From Candidatus Aerophobota bacterium (GTDB lineage Bacteria > Aerophobota > Aerophobia > Aerophobales > AE-B3A), in assembly GCA_004376485.1 (NCBI GenBank), contig SOJT01000095.1:1-26222 (forward strand): a stretch of 26,222 nt of DNA, in the 5' to 3' direction. Positions 14,327-22,649 of the stretch are shown piece after piece (within the stretch, counting starts at the first letter, position 1; each line of letters begins with the position of its first letter). A model generated the notes under the pieces. That model searched no databases, had not been told where the DNA came from, and was given only the letters and a program-made list of their open reading frames with translations. A program made the position numbers and the translations under genes.

Positions 14327-15130
14327 ATGAGACGGGTGATGTTTTGGGTAGCCATAGTCATTATCCTATTGGTATTTCTTCTCCCAATAGCATGGGTATA
14401 TGTGACCTCGTTAAAGTCACCTGCGGATATTTTCAGACCCGAGAAATTAGCTTTTGCCCCCACTTTTTATAACTATAAGTATATAGCTACGGTTAGGCCA
14501 TCTTTGATGGAATTCAGGAATGCTCTGATCGTAAGCGTCGTCAGCACAGCTCTGGTGATGGCTGTCTCGCTGCCTGCTGCTTACAGCTTTGCTCGATTCA
14601 ACACCGGTGGGGGACATCTACTTTTTATCACTATTTCAACAAGGATGTTTCCTCCCGTAGTAGCGGCAGTACCTTTCTTTTTTCTTTTTAGAGATTTGGG
14701 ACTTCTGGATACACACCTTGGACTAATTCTACTATATTTGTACTTTAATATGTCCTTTGCCACGTTTTTGTTATATGGATTTTTCAGAGAAATCCCGGAG
14801 GAGCTTGAGCATTCTGCTATGGTAGACGGCTATGGGCGGTTAAGTATCTTTCGCAAGATCATATTTCCTTTGATCAAACCGGGAGCAGCAATTACAACTG
14901 TATTTTGTCTTATATTCGCATGGAATGAGTTCTTCTTTGCCTTTCTCTTTACCCGTAGACTCGCCAGGACAGTGGCGGTAGGACTAGCAGTGTTCTGGGG
15001 TTCTATAGAAATCCAGTGGGGGCCTATGGCTGCATTGATGGCTCTTGCCATCCTGCCAACCTTAGCTGCTGCCTGGTTCATGCAAAGATTTATAATCCGG
15101 GGATTAACATTTGGAGCTGTTAAGGGATGA
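14327..15130 (+). CDS. ABC importer permease 2, MalG/UgpE type, second importer
   Basis: This second channel subunit of importer 2 has 267 residues and about six membrane segments. The EAA loop is LEHSAMVDGYGRLSIFRKI, degenerate at the two alanines, and the tail is QRFIIRGLTFGAVKG. The ATG at 14327 lies 8 bases after AGGAGG (14313-14318). An alternative GTG at 14318 would use the ribosome site itself as start codon and is unlikely. It is a paralogue of the gene at 4894. Confidence 0.93.
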   Translation: MRRVMFWVAIVIILLVFLLPIAWVYVTSLKSPADIFRPEKLAFAPTFYNYKYIATVRPSLMEFRNALIVSVVSTALVMAVSLPAAYSFARFNTGGGHLLFITISTRMFPPVVAAVPFFFLFRDLGLLDTHLGLILLYLYFNMSFATFLLYGFFREIPEELEHSAMVDGYGRLSIFRKIIFPLIKPGAAITTVFCLIFAWNEFFFAFLFTRRLARTVAVGLAVFWGSIEIQWGPMAALMALAILPTLAAAWFMQRFIIRGLTFGAVKG

Positions 15131-15242
15131 CAAGATAGACTTTTGTTTTTTGAAGCATAAGACAGTCTTTGCTTTGGGATGAGTTTTTGGGCACCGGTGG
15201 TAGGCTTGACAGATGAAACCGCAGAATGCGAGGTGAGTGGGA

Positions 15243-15410
15243 ATGGCTTGGGGAGATAGGCTCTTTTGGGGAATTGTAATTCTTATCGGGATTCTTTTCC
15301 TCTGGCTCGGACTTCTGGAAAAATTTGTTCCTATCTGGGTTGGAGTAGTATTGGGATTTTTTGCCTTGTTCGTGATGCTAAAATATGGGCCGCGCCCGAA
15401 AGAAAGATAA
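15243..15410 (+). CDS. Small membrane protein of importer operon 2 (GDR-FW family)
   Basis: This is a 55-codon gene starting MAWGDRLFW. Two hydrophobic stretches (about 8-24 and 32-47) flank LEKFVPIW, and the end is basic (PRPKER). It is homologous to the 53-residue protein at 5767, aligned without gaps, and both genes follow permease 2. GCGAGGTGAG lies upstream of the ATG. The start of the next gene is close, and its longest frame overlaps this one, so the ATPase start was moved to 15433. Synteny in two operons argues that it belongs to the importer. I do not recognise a named family; two membrane helices with both ends in the same compartment is a prediction. Confidence 0.82.
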   Translation: MAWGDRLFWGIVILIGILFLWLGLLEKFVPIWVGVVLGFFALFVMLKYGPRPKER

Positions 15411-15432
15411 GAAGGAAAGGGAACTTAAAGTT

Positions 15433-16554
15433 ATGGCAGAGGTGAAAGTTGAAAATTTAACAAAAAAGTATGGAAGACTAATAGCAGTTAATAATGTTAG
15501 CTTTAGTTGCAAGGATGGGGAGTTTTTCAGTATCTTAGGTCCCTCAGGTGCTGGCAAGACCACGACTCTTGAGCTGATAGCAGGAATAAAAAAGCCTGAT
15601 TCAGGTGATATATATATTGGTAGCTCTCTTGTTAACGATCTTTCCCCTCAGCAAAGAGATGTGGCTATGGCTTTTGAGAAATACAGTCTTTATCCTCATT
15701 TTTCCGTATATGAAAATATAGCTTTTCCTCTTAGAGCCCCCACCAGGAAAGAAAAACTTTCCCCCAAAGAGGAAAGAAAAAAAGTTGAGGAGATGGCCAA
15801 TCTTTTAGGAATTGGGGAACTCTTGGAGAGAAGACCCCAGCACTTAAGTGGAGGTCAAAGACAAAGAGTCTCACTTGCCAGGGCAATGGTTCGAAGACCA
15901 AAGGTCTATCTTCTTGATGAGCCCATAGCTCACCTTGATGCTAAGTTGAAGGTATCAGCAAGGACAACACTCAAAAGACTTGCCGATAAGCTGGGAATTA
16001 CTATTATTTATGTAACCCATGACTATAAGGAGGCTCTGGCACTCTCTGACCGTATCCTGATTCTAAGAGAGGGTATAATTGAGCAAGTTGGTACACCTGA
16101 GGAGGTTTATCTTTATCCTTCCAGTGATTTTGTGGGAAGGATTATAGGAGATCTTCCCATAAATTTGATAGACAGTGAAGTTATCAAAAAAGATGGAAAA
16201 ACTTTTCTTAAAGTCGAAGAAGAGTTTTCTATTCAGATTCCCCAGGATTTAGTCGGCTTGGCGGAAAAGGTAGCCCGGGAGGAGGATGGCAGACGCAGGA
16301 TCCGCATTGGAATAAGGCCTATTTATGTTAAGGTGTCCAAAGAAAAGTTATCCAATGCTTCCTTTGAACTACCTGTATATGCAGTTGAACATAAAGCTGA
16401 TAGCAGCATAGTTAGCTTTGAATTAAAGGATACATTTCTCATAGCAAGAACGGAAGAGAGGGTTAACTGGCGTATGTCGGAAAAAGTTTGGCTTGACTTT
16501 GAGCAGAAGCATCTCCACTTTTTCAAGAAAACTGTGGATGTATCCAAAAAGTAA
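15433..16554 (+). CDS. ABC importer ATPase, MalK type, second importer
   Basis: This ATPase has 373 residues from ATG 15433 (MAEVKVENLTKKYG), which aligns residue for residue with the ATPase at 126. A frame open to ATG 15385 would overlap the small membrane gene and add 16 unaligned, highly charged residues. Walker A is GPSGAGKT (36-43), the signature LSGGQ is intact, Walker B is YLLDEP, the D-loop AHLD and the switch VTHD. As in the other three ATPases here, the Q-loop residue is glutamate (AFEKYSLYP, E82). Its Walker A type (GAGKT) pairs it with the ATPase at 1233, although that one has lost its H-loop histidine. A TOBE-like domain follows from about 240. Confidence 0.94.
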   Translation: MAEVKVENLTKKYGRLIAVNNVSFSCKDGEFFSILGPSGAGKTTTLELIAGIKKPDSGDIYIGSSLVNDLSPQQRDVAMAFEKYSLYPHFSVYENIAFPLRAPTRKEKLSPKEERKKVEEMANLLGIGELLERRPQHLSGGQRQRVSLARAMVRRPKVYLLDEPIAHLDAKLKVSARTTLKRLADKLGITIIYVTHDYKEALALSDRILILREGIIEQVGTPEEVYLYPSSDFVGRIIGDLPINLIDSEVIKKDGKTFLKVEEEFSIQIPQDLVGLAEKVAREEDGRRRIRIGIRPIYVKVSKEKLSNASFELPVYAVEHKADSSIVSFELKDTFLIARTEERVNWRMSEKVWLDFEQKHLHFFKKTVDVSKK

Positions 16555-16565
16555 GGTGATGACAA

Positions 16566-17675
16566 ATGAGTAGAGTTGATGCTAAACACATGTGGAAAAT
16601 TTATGAAGGGGGCGTAGAGGCAGTTAAAGACGCTAATTTTTACTGTGAGGATGGCGGGTTCGTGGCAATTCTTGGCCCCTCAGGGTGTGGAAAATCATCC
16701 ACCTTGCGGATGATTGCGGGATTAGAGGAGATTACCAGAGGTGAGCTTTTATTTGACGGCAAACTGGTTAATCATTTAGGTCCTCGCCAGAGAAATATTG
16801 CTCTTGCTTTTGAGACCTATGCACTTTATGCTCCCTTAACCATTTATGAGAATATTGCTTTTCCCTTAAAGGCAGGGGGATTAAAAAAATCCGAGGTAGA
16901 TAAAAAAGTTAAACAAATTGCCGATATGCTTAATTTAACCGATGTTTTGAGGAGAAAGCCGGCCCATTTAAGTGGCGGTCAGCAACAAAGAGTATCACTA
17001 GCTCGAGCCCTGGTTAGAGATCCAAATGTGTTCCTCCTTGATGAACCTCTCTCTCATATGGACCAGCGTGTGCGTGTTGTGCTCAGGGCAAGAATTAGAA
17101 GGATTCATGATGAGCTTGGAAGCACTACAATTTATGTTACTCACGATCAGGAAGAGGCTATCTCTCTTGCCGATAGCATAATTGTTATGAATGTGGGTGT
17201 TATTCAGCAAATTGGGACAGTGGATGAGCTGTGGAATCACCCTGTGAATAAGTTTGTGGCAGGTTTTCTGGGTGAGCCAGCCATGAACTTTCTTGAAGGG
17301 AAGATTGAGAAACCTCAGGAAGTCTCCATAGCTGGTGGAGAAGGAGAGGCTACTTTCCAGCTCAGCGGGGAGGTTGAGGAGAGATATGTTGGCGGTGAGG
17401 TTACTGTTGGTATCAGGCCCCAGAAAGTTATAGTTTCTCCCAATAAAAAAGGAGATAAACTCGTCCCTTCCCTTATTGAGGTTATAGAACCTCTGGGAGA
17501 AAGTAAGATCTTAACGGCCAAACTGGATGATGTTGAGCTTAAGATCGTTACCTCCTATGAGGTAGAAGCTCGGGTAGGACAGATAATCTGGCTGGAGTTT
17601 AAACCCGAGGATATCCACATTTTTGATAAAGAAACAGAAAACGCTTTGATCGAGAAACTGAGCAGAAACGGATAA
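16566..17675 (+). CDS. ABC importer ATPase, MalK/UgpC type, second importer
   Basis: This partner ATPase has 369 residues. Walker A is GPSGCGKS, the signature LSGGQ is complete, Walker B is FLLDEP, and the D-loop SHMD and switch VTHD are present. The Q-loop reads AFETYALYAPLT, so glutamate replaces glutamine (E83), and the usual YPH that follows is YAP. In the Walker A region its bases closely match those of the ATPase at 126. Both ATPases of importer 2 therefore keep the signature and the histidine, unlike those of importer 1. The gene starts 11 bases after the previous stop with an AGGTGAT ribosome site. TOBE domain at the C-terminus. Confidence 0.94.
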   Translation: MSRVDAKHMWKIYEGGVEAVKDANFYCEDGGFVAILGPSGCGKSSTLRMIAGLEEITRGELLFDGKLVNHLGPRQRNIALAFETYALYAPLTIYENIAFPLKAGGLKKSEVDKKVKQIADMLNLTDVLRRKPAHLSGGQQQRVSLARALVRDPNVFLLDEPLSHMDQRVRVVLRARIRRIHDELGSTTIYVTHDQEEAISLADSIIVMNVGVIQQIGTVDELWNHPVNKFVAGFLGEPAMNFLEGKIEKPQEVSIAGGEGEATFQLSGEVEERYVGGEVTVGIRPQKVIVSPNKKGDKLVPSLIEVIEPLGESKILTAKLDDVELKIVTSYEVEARVGQIIWLEFKPEDIHIFDKETENALIEKLSRNG

Positions 17676-17745
17676 ATATCCGGGCAGTTACTTGGGGTAA
17701 AAGTAGCCCTGAACAAGAATCTTAAGAAAAAAAGGAGGCTTTGCC

Positions 17746-18471
17746 ATGCTAAAAGTTAAGGAATGGGGGTATAGTAATCCAGTCATTTCACCTCTTTATC
17801 CTTCTCCACCTCTGTATTGGATAGATTTTCAGGTGCAGTTGGTTGTTTACGAGACAGATATTTCCAATGTGGAAAAGCTTCTTCCCTATCCTTTAGAGCC
17901 TAACGGTAATAAGGTGATTACCTGGATTTCTGATGAACCTTTCACCAATCAGGGTAGTGGTAAAGAAGCAGCAATCTATGTGCAGGCAAGGTACAAGGAC
18001 TATGTGGGTGTTTATGAACCGTTTTTGTATGTAAACTCAGAAATTCCTCTTTGTGGAGGGCGAGAAATTTGGGGGTATTGCAAAAAGATAGCTAATATTT
18101 CCTTGCATTTTGAAAAGGAACAGGTAAGGGGGGAAGTAGAAAGAGTACGTACCAAGATAATGAAGTGTCTTTGTATTCGTGAGGTACCAGCAAAGTTAGA
18201 AGAGCTACCTTTCGGCCCTATATTCTCGGTGAAAGTGATCCCTGGTGCTGCAGAAGATGAGCCCCCTCTGAGACAACTGGTCCTTACGGAAGGTGAAATG
18301 ACAGCCAAAGAGGGTATGTTCTACAAAGGTAAAGGCTCAGTAGACTATGAAAGATCAGAGATAGATCCTACCTACATTCTGGAAGTCAAGAGAGTTATTG
18401 CTGGTTATTACGGGATACTCAGTTTTGTGTTGCCCCATGGGAAGATTATTTACCGCTACGAAGATGTGTGA
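17746..18471 (+). CDS. Acetoacetate decarboxylase-family protein
   Basis: This is a 241-residue cytoplasmic protein of the acetoacetate decarboxylase fold. The segment GGREIWGYCKKIANI carries the paired lysines K113 and K114, which match the Schiff-base lysine 115 and its neighbour 116 in the clostridial enzyme. The length and the late GYYGILSF region also fit. The family includes relatives with other reactions (dehydratases and aldolases on keto acids), so decarboxylation of acetoacetate is not assured. An AGGAGG site 7 bases before the ATG is strong. It follows the second importer's ATPases by 70 bases and precedes the GldA-like gene, so it may act on an intermediate of the same pathway. 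Confidence 0.85.
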   Translation: MLKVKEWGYSNPVISPLYPSPPLYWIDFQVQLVVYETDISNVEKLLPYPLEPNGNKVITWISDEPFTNQGSGKEAAIYVQARYKDYVGVYEPFLYVNSEIPLCGGREIWGYCKKIANISLHFEKEQVRGEVERVRTKIMKCLCIREVPAKLEELPFGPIFSVKVIPGAAEDEPPLRQLVLTEGEMTAKEGMFYKGKGSVDYERSEIDPTYILEVKRVIAGYYGILSFVLPHGKIIYRYEDV

Positions 18472-18502
18472 GGACTGGCCGAGGAGTTTTAAAATAGCAC
18501 AG

Positions 18503-19606
18503 ATGAGCTTGATTACTGGTAATCCGTCTAAGTACATACAAGGAGTCGGAGCTGTCAAGGAGATCGGAAAGTATACCTCCGTATTGGGAAACAAAGCTCT
18601 GGTGACGGGAGGGCGCACAGCTTTATCTGTCTCACAGGAGGCGATTGGGGAGAGCTTTCGGGCCCACAAGGTAGAATATGTAGTAGAACGATTCCGGGGA
18701 GAGAGCACAAGGACTGAAATTGACCGACTGGTGAATATTGGGAGGGAAAATAAGGTCAATGTTGTAATTGGGGTGGGGGGAGGAAAGGCACTAGATGCAG
18801 CAAAAGTGGTCTCCTTTTATCTGGAAACACCGCTGGCCCTAGTTCCTACTATTGCCGCTACAGATGCGGCGTGTAGTGCCCAGGCTCCGATATACACGGA
18901 TGAGCATACCTTTGAAAAGCTCATTATTCGCCCAAAAAATCCGGATTTGGTTCTGGTAAGTACAGACGTAATAGTCAAAGCCCCGGTGAGATTCCTTGTT
19001 GCTGGAATGGGAGACGCTATATGCACAAAGTTTGAGGCTGAGGCCTGTCGCAAATCATCTATCATAAATTTTCACGGAGGCAGTGCCGGTGAGTCAGCTC
19101 TTTGGCTGGCTCGATGGTGTAGCGATACTGTACTAGAGTATGGGGTGGAGGCAAAGAAGTCCGCCGAGCAAGGGGTGGTGGACGAGGTTCTGGAGAAGGT
19201 AGTAGAAGCTTGCGTTTATGCAAGTAGTGTCTCTTTTGAGAACTGCGGGCTTTCCCTAGCGCACGGATATTTGGTTGGATTTACCGGCTTGAAGGAGACT
19301 CAACAATATCTTCACGGGGAAATCGTTGGTTTCTCTACCCTTGCCCATATTGTTCTGGAAGAGCACCCGAAGGAAGTAGTGGACAAGGTATTTAGATTTT
19401 GCTATTCGGTGGGTTTGCCAGTGAGGCTGGCTGATATCGGCTTGAAGGATGCATCCCGGGAGTTGCTGATGAAGGCAATTGAGGATTCGCGCAGCAAGAT
19501 TGAATGGCTTCACAATGAGCCATTTCCTGTTACCAGCGAGATGCTCTATGAGGCGCTCATTACTGCAGATAGAATGGGTTCAGAGCTCCTGAGCCGACAG
19601 CATTAG
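18503..19606 (+). CDS. Glycerol dehydrogenase-like, iron/zinc-containing alcohol dehydrogenase
   Basis: This NAD(P)-dependent polyol/alcohol dehydrogenase of the GldA family has 367 residues from ATG 18503. That start gives numbering that matches the family. The nucleotide loop is GVGGGK (90-95) and the metal ligands are D171 (in GMGDA), H254 (in LAHGY) and H271 (in LHGEI). An in-frame opening back to 18398 overlaps the previous gene and adds a non-homologous stretch. ATG 18464, overlapping the ADC stop, remains possible because no start here has a good ribosome site. Family members oxidise glycerol or other vicinal diols, and some reduce hydroxyaldehydes. The neighbouring importer makes a polyol substrate reasonable. 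Glycerol-1-phosphate dehydrogenase is a related alternative. Confidence 0.88.
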   Translation: MSLITGNPSKYIQGVGAVKEIGKYTSVLGNKALVTGGRTALSVSQEAIGESFRAHKVEYVVERFRGESTRTEIDRLVNIGRENKVNVVIGVGGGKALDAAKVVSFYLETPLALVPTIAATDAACSAQAPIYTDEHTFEKLIIRPKNPDLVLVSTDVIVKAPVRFLVAGMGDAICTKFEAEACRKSSIINFHGGSAGESALWLARWCSDTVLEYGVEAKKSAEQGVVDEVLEKVVEACVYASSVSFENCGLSLAHGYLVGFTGLKETQQYLHGEIVGFSTLAHIVLEEHPKEVVDKVFRFCYSVGLPVRLADIGLKDASRELLMKAIEDSRSKIEWLHNEPFPVTSEMLYEALITADRMGSELLSRQH

Positions 19607-19610
19607 TGAA

Positions 19611-20009
19611 GTAATAGGCAGGAGCTTTCCTCTCACTTCCAGCGGGTAAGGTAGATCTCTAAGATCTCTGTCTCCCCTAAGTCTTATAGCGAACCTAAGT
19701 TCTCTTACCAAAACGCCCTTAAAGATGATCCCTCTATCTCCACCTCTGTCTAAACTCCATATTCCCTTTTTTCCAATAACCTCTCTTACAAGGTCTATAG
19801 CGGTGAGGATTTGTTTATTTTCGCTTTGGAAGCCATCAGCTCTTTGGGAGTGAAGCTCTCCATAAAGAGGAACCACCTTATCTCCTTGGAGGATCAGCAC
19901 CTAAGATTTCTAAGGTCCAATATCCCTTTCTTATTTGGAGTTCCCCCAAAATTTCATACAGTTTTTCCCGAAGTCTCGACAATCGTTTGCTTGACTTTTT
20001 GTAGGGGTT
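19611..20009 (-). pseudogene. Decayed DDE transposase fragment (IS4-like)
   Basis: On the minus strand two frames joined by a shift near 19895 read as one protein. The first part has NPYKKSSKRLSRLREKLYEI and ends GYWTLEILGA. The second has LQGDKVVPLYGELHSQ, IWSLDRGGDRG and LRFAIRLRGDRDL. The Y-GEL, DRGGDR and RLRGDR segments are those of DDE transposases in which the second aspartate lies in DRG. The N- and C-terminal parts are missing, and I see no terminal inverted repeats. This fills the 460-base gap between the GldA-like gene and murB. It marks an old insertion and a probable rearrangement boundary. Confidence 0.65.
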
Positions 20010-20019
20010 AAAATAGAAT
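19991..20019 (+). promoter_or_regulatory. Promoter of the murB-ddl-ftsQ-ftsA operon
   Basis: TTGACT (19991-19996) and TAGAAT (20014-20019) are 17 bases apart, close to the sigma-70 consensus. They lie about 50 bases before the murB start and overlap the edge of the transposase relic. The promoter may have come with the insertion element. Confidence 0.7.
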
Positions 20020-20066
20020 TATAAAACTACCCTGGACAGGATCGCTAATAAAGGAGACACGAGATT

Positions 20067-20963
20067 ATGCAGATTAAAGAGATGGAGAGGCTGAAAATCA
20101 GAGGCAGAGTGGTTGCTAACCAATCCATGAAAGAGTTGACTTCTCTAAGAATAGGGGGGCAGGCTGATCTCTTTGTGGTTCCCGAGGATCTGGAAGATCT
20201 TAAGACAGTTATTTCCTTTTGCAAGGAGAGAGGGGTTTCCTTCCTGGTGATAGGTAACGGGAGCAAACTGTTAATAAGGGACGAAGGATTTAAGGGAGTG
20301 GTGGCTAAGTTAGGCACCTCCTTTACCAAGATAGAGAACGAAGGAGAGGAGATAACGGTAGGTGCAGGACTGGATTTATCCACCCTTATTGATTTTGTAG
20401 CTGGGAAGGGACTCTGGGGTCTGGAGTTGTTGGCAGGGATTCCTGGAACCGTGGGGGGAGCCATAGCCAGAAATGCTAGTGCCTTTGGACAGGATCTTGG
20501 ACAAAGGGTGATATCGGTGAGGGCACTGAACAACAATAATGGTAATCTTACTATCCACAAAGAGGATATTCTCTTTGGCTATCGAACAAGTATTTTTCTG
20601 GGGAAGAGAGACTGGATAATAACAGAAGTGAAATTAGCTCTCTCTCCTGGAAAAAAGGAGGACGTTCTTTCTCGCCTCCGGGAAGCCAGAGATAAAAAAA
20701 TGAGGGCTCAGCCTATTTCTTGTCCTTCGGCTGGCTGCATATTCAAAAATCCAGCTTCTTCTTCGGCTGGCCTACTTATTCAAAGAGCAGGATGTTCAGG
20801 ACTGAGAGTAGGAGATGCTCAGGTTTCCCTACAACATGCAAATTTCATCATTAACAAGGGAAATGCTAGAGCCAGGGACATAATAGAACTCATAGATATG
20901 GTAAGAGAAAAGGTTAAGATGAACTCTGGCATTACCCTGGAGCCTGAGTTGGAGATTATTTGA
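20067..20963 (+). CDS. murB: UDP-N-acetylenolpyruvoylglucosamine reductase
   Basis: This FAD enzyme reduces UDP-GlcNAc-enolpyruvate to UDP-MurNAc in peptidoglycan precursor synthesis, in the cytoplasm. At 298 residues it fits the short (type II) MurBs. FAD-binding segments include GNGSKLLIRDEGF and LAGIPGTVGGAI. Catalytic elements visible are the arginine in FGYRTS, the proton donor in PSAGCIFKNP and the final LEPELE. The donor is C224 rather than the serine of E. coli; cysteine occurs in a natural subset of MurBs. AAAGGAG lies 11 bases before the ATG. It is first in an operon with ddl, ftsQ and ftsA. Confidence 0.96.
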   Translation: MQIKEMERLKIRGRVVANQSMKELTSLRIGGQADLFVVPEDLEDLKTVISFCKERGVSFLVIGNGSKLLIRDEGFKGVVAKLGTSFTKIENEGEEITVGAGLDLSTLIDFVAGKGLWGLELLAGIPGTVGGAIARNASAFGQDLGQRVISVRALNNNNGNLTIHKEDILFGYRTSIFLGKRDWIITEVKLALSPGKKEDVLSRLREARDKKMRAQPISCPSAGCIFKNPASSSAGLLIQRAGCSGLRVGDAQVSLQHANFIINKGNARARDIIELIDMVREKVKMNSGITLEPELEII

Positions 20964-20964
20964 A

Positions 20965-21894
20965 TTGCAAACCAAAATATGTGTCCTCAAAGGAGGAATT
21001 TCTCCAGAGAGAGAGGTTTCTCTGAAGAGTGGAGAAGCTGTAGAGGAAGGATTGAAGGAAGCAGGTTATGCTGTCTTCAATCTGGATACTGCCAATGGTA
21101 ATTTCTTTCGCCAGCTAGCCAAAGAGAAGCCCGATGTGGTTTTCATTGCTCTCCATGGATCTTATGGAGAGGATGGTACTATCCAGGGATGGTTAGAGTT
21201 AGTGGGGATTCCCTACACCGGTTCAGGAGTATTGGCCAGTGCTCTAGCCATGGATAAAATAAGTTCCAAAAGAATATTCTCATCTCAAAATCTGTCTCTA
21301 CCACACTTTCAGGGGATCACCCGAAATGAAGGTTACTCGTTAAACTCCCATCTTTCTTTTCCCCTGGTAGTCAAACCAGCCCGATCCGGATCCACTTTAG
21401 GAGTGAGTTTGCTTAGGGATGGGAATGAATTAGAGCTAGAAAGAGCCCTAGAGAGAGCTTTTCAATACGATAGATCCTTTGCCATATTGGAAGAATATAT
21501 TGAAGGTAAGGAAATTACTGTAGGGATAATAGATGATCCAGAGCCGAGATCTTTGCCCATTATACAGATCATACCCAAGAATGAGCTTTTTAACTACCAG
21601 GCCAAATATACCAAAGGATTTTGTGAATATATTGTTCCTGCACCTATCAGCCAAGAGGAATCTGTCAGAGTAAAAGAAGCAGCTCTCAAAGCCTATGAGT
21701 CCCTGGGGTGTCGCGACTTCGCCCGCGTAGATATGATACTAAAGGAGGGGGTAGCTCATATTTTGGAGCTCAACACCATACCGGGTATGACAAAGAAGAG
21801 TCTCTTACCTATGGCAGCCCATGCCGAGGGATTAAGCTTCCCTAAGTTGGTGGATAAAATAGTTAAGTCGGCCTTTAGAAGAACAAAGAAATAA
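20965..21894 (+). CDS. ddl: D-alanine--D-alanine ligase
   Basis: This ATP-grasp enzyme joins two D-alanines for the peptidoglycan stem peptide. It has 309 residues. Seen in order are CVLKGGISPEREVSLKSG, the substrate-binding HGSYGEDGTIQG, the ATP-grasp lysine region VVKPARSGSTLGV, the nucleotide-binding EEYIEGKE and the metal site ELNTIPGMT. The start is TTG 20965, right after the murB stop, with GGAG 10 bases upstream inside murB, so the two are translationally coupled. Confidence 0.96.
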   Translation: MQTKICVLKGGISPEREVSLKSGEAVEEGLKEAGYAVFNLDTANGNFFRQLAKEKPDVVFIALHGSYGEDGTIQGWLELVGIPYTGSGVLASALAMDKISSKRIFSSQNLSLPHFQGITRNEGYSLNSHLSFPLVVKPARSGSTLGVSLLRDGNELELERALERAFQYDRSFAILEEYIEGKEITVGIIDDPEPRSLPIIQIIPKNELFNYQAKYTKGFCEYIVPAPISQEESVRVKEAALKAYESLGCRDFARVDMILKEGVAHILELNTIPGMTKKSLLPMAAHAEGLSFPKLVDKIVKSAFRRTKK

Positions 21895-21899
21895 TCAGG

Positions 21900-22631
21900 A
21901 TGAGGTTAGCCAAAAGAAAGGTTTTGATATCTCACCGAAGAAAAGACCGACGAGGAATAAAATATCTCACCTTACTAATTCTTCTAACTAGTGTGGGAGT
22001 AGTCATCGCATGGTTCGTTTTGACCATTCCTTACTTTTGCATTACCAGGGTTGAGGTCAGGGGTGAAGAGAGATTATCCAAAGAGGTCATACTGAAGTGG
22101 GCTGCTATTCCGAGACAAAGCTCCATCTTCCGGGTAAATCTCAAAGATGTCTCTGAGAGAATAATTCTAGCATCCAAGATCAAAAAAGCAGAGATAAGAA
22201 GGGTTTTTCCTTCTACTCTCCTCATCCTAATTCAGGAAAGGTCGCCCTTCGCCTATTTGCGAAAGGGATCTCGTTTCTGGGAGATCGATGAGGAGGGAGT
22301 AGTTATAGGAGAAGCTGTCGAGAAACAGCATCTACCTCTGATCACGGGAGCCGGTGTCTCGCCTGATAAAGCGCAGAGAATTGAAATGGGAGTCAAGATT
22401 CTGGCTAATTTTCAAAAATCGGGACTACCTCTATCCCGGATTGATATTATTAATAGAAACTATCTAGTGGGTTATTTAGAGAAAGGTCCCAGGGTTTATC
22501 TGGGAGAGGATCATCATTTAGGTTATCTTTCCTACCTTCCTCTCATTCTACAAGATGCCAAAAGGGTGGACAGAAGAGTCAAGTACTTGGATCTTCGCTT
22601 TGACAAGCAAGTTGTGGTAGGTTATGAATAG
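21900..22631 (+). CDS. ftsQ: Cell division protein FtsQ (DivIB)
   Basis: This is a bitopic membrane protein of the divisome. It has 243 residues: a basic cytoplasmic head (KRKVLISHRRKDRRG), one membrane helix (about 22-45), a POTRA domain opening ITRVEVRGEERLSKEVILKW, and the beta domain with RVFPSTLLILIQERSPFAYL and a conserved WEIDEEGVV. FtsQ is poorly conserved, but the POTRA signature and its place between ddl and ftsA make the call firm. The gene begins 5 bases after the ddl stop. Confidence 0.92.
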   Translation: MRLAKRKVLISHRRKDRRGIKYLTLLILLTSVGVVIAWFVLTIPYFCITRVEVRGEERLSKEVILKWAAIPRQSSIFRVNLKDVSERIILASKIKKAEIRRVFPSTLLILIQERSPFAYLRKGSRFWEIDEEGVVIGEAVEKQHLPLITGAGVSPDKAQRIEMGVKILANFQKSGLPLSRIDIINRNYLVGYLEKGPRVYLGEDHHLGYLSYLPLILQDAKRVDRRVKYLDLRFDKQVVVGYE

Positions 22632-22649
22632 GGTCATTGAGGGTCTAGA

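Noticed and set aside
15385..15432. Upstream start of the third ATPase
   Set aside because: It would overlap the small membrane gene and add charged residues absent from its paralogues.
18398..18502. N-terminal extension of the GldA-like gene
   Set aside because: It overlaps the ADC-family gene, has no family likeness, and the metal-ligand numbering fits ATG 18503.
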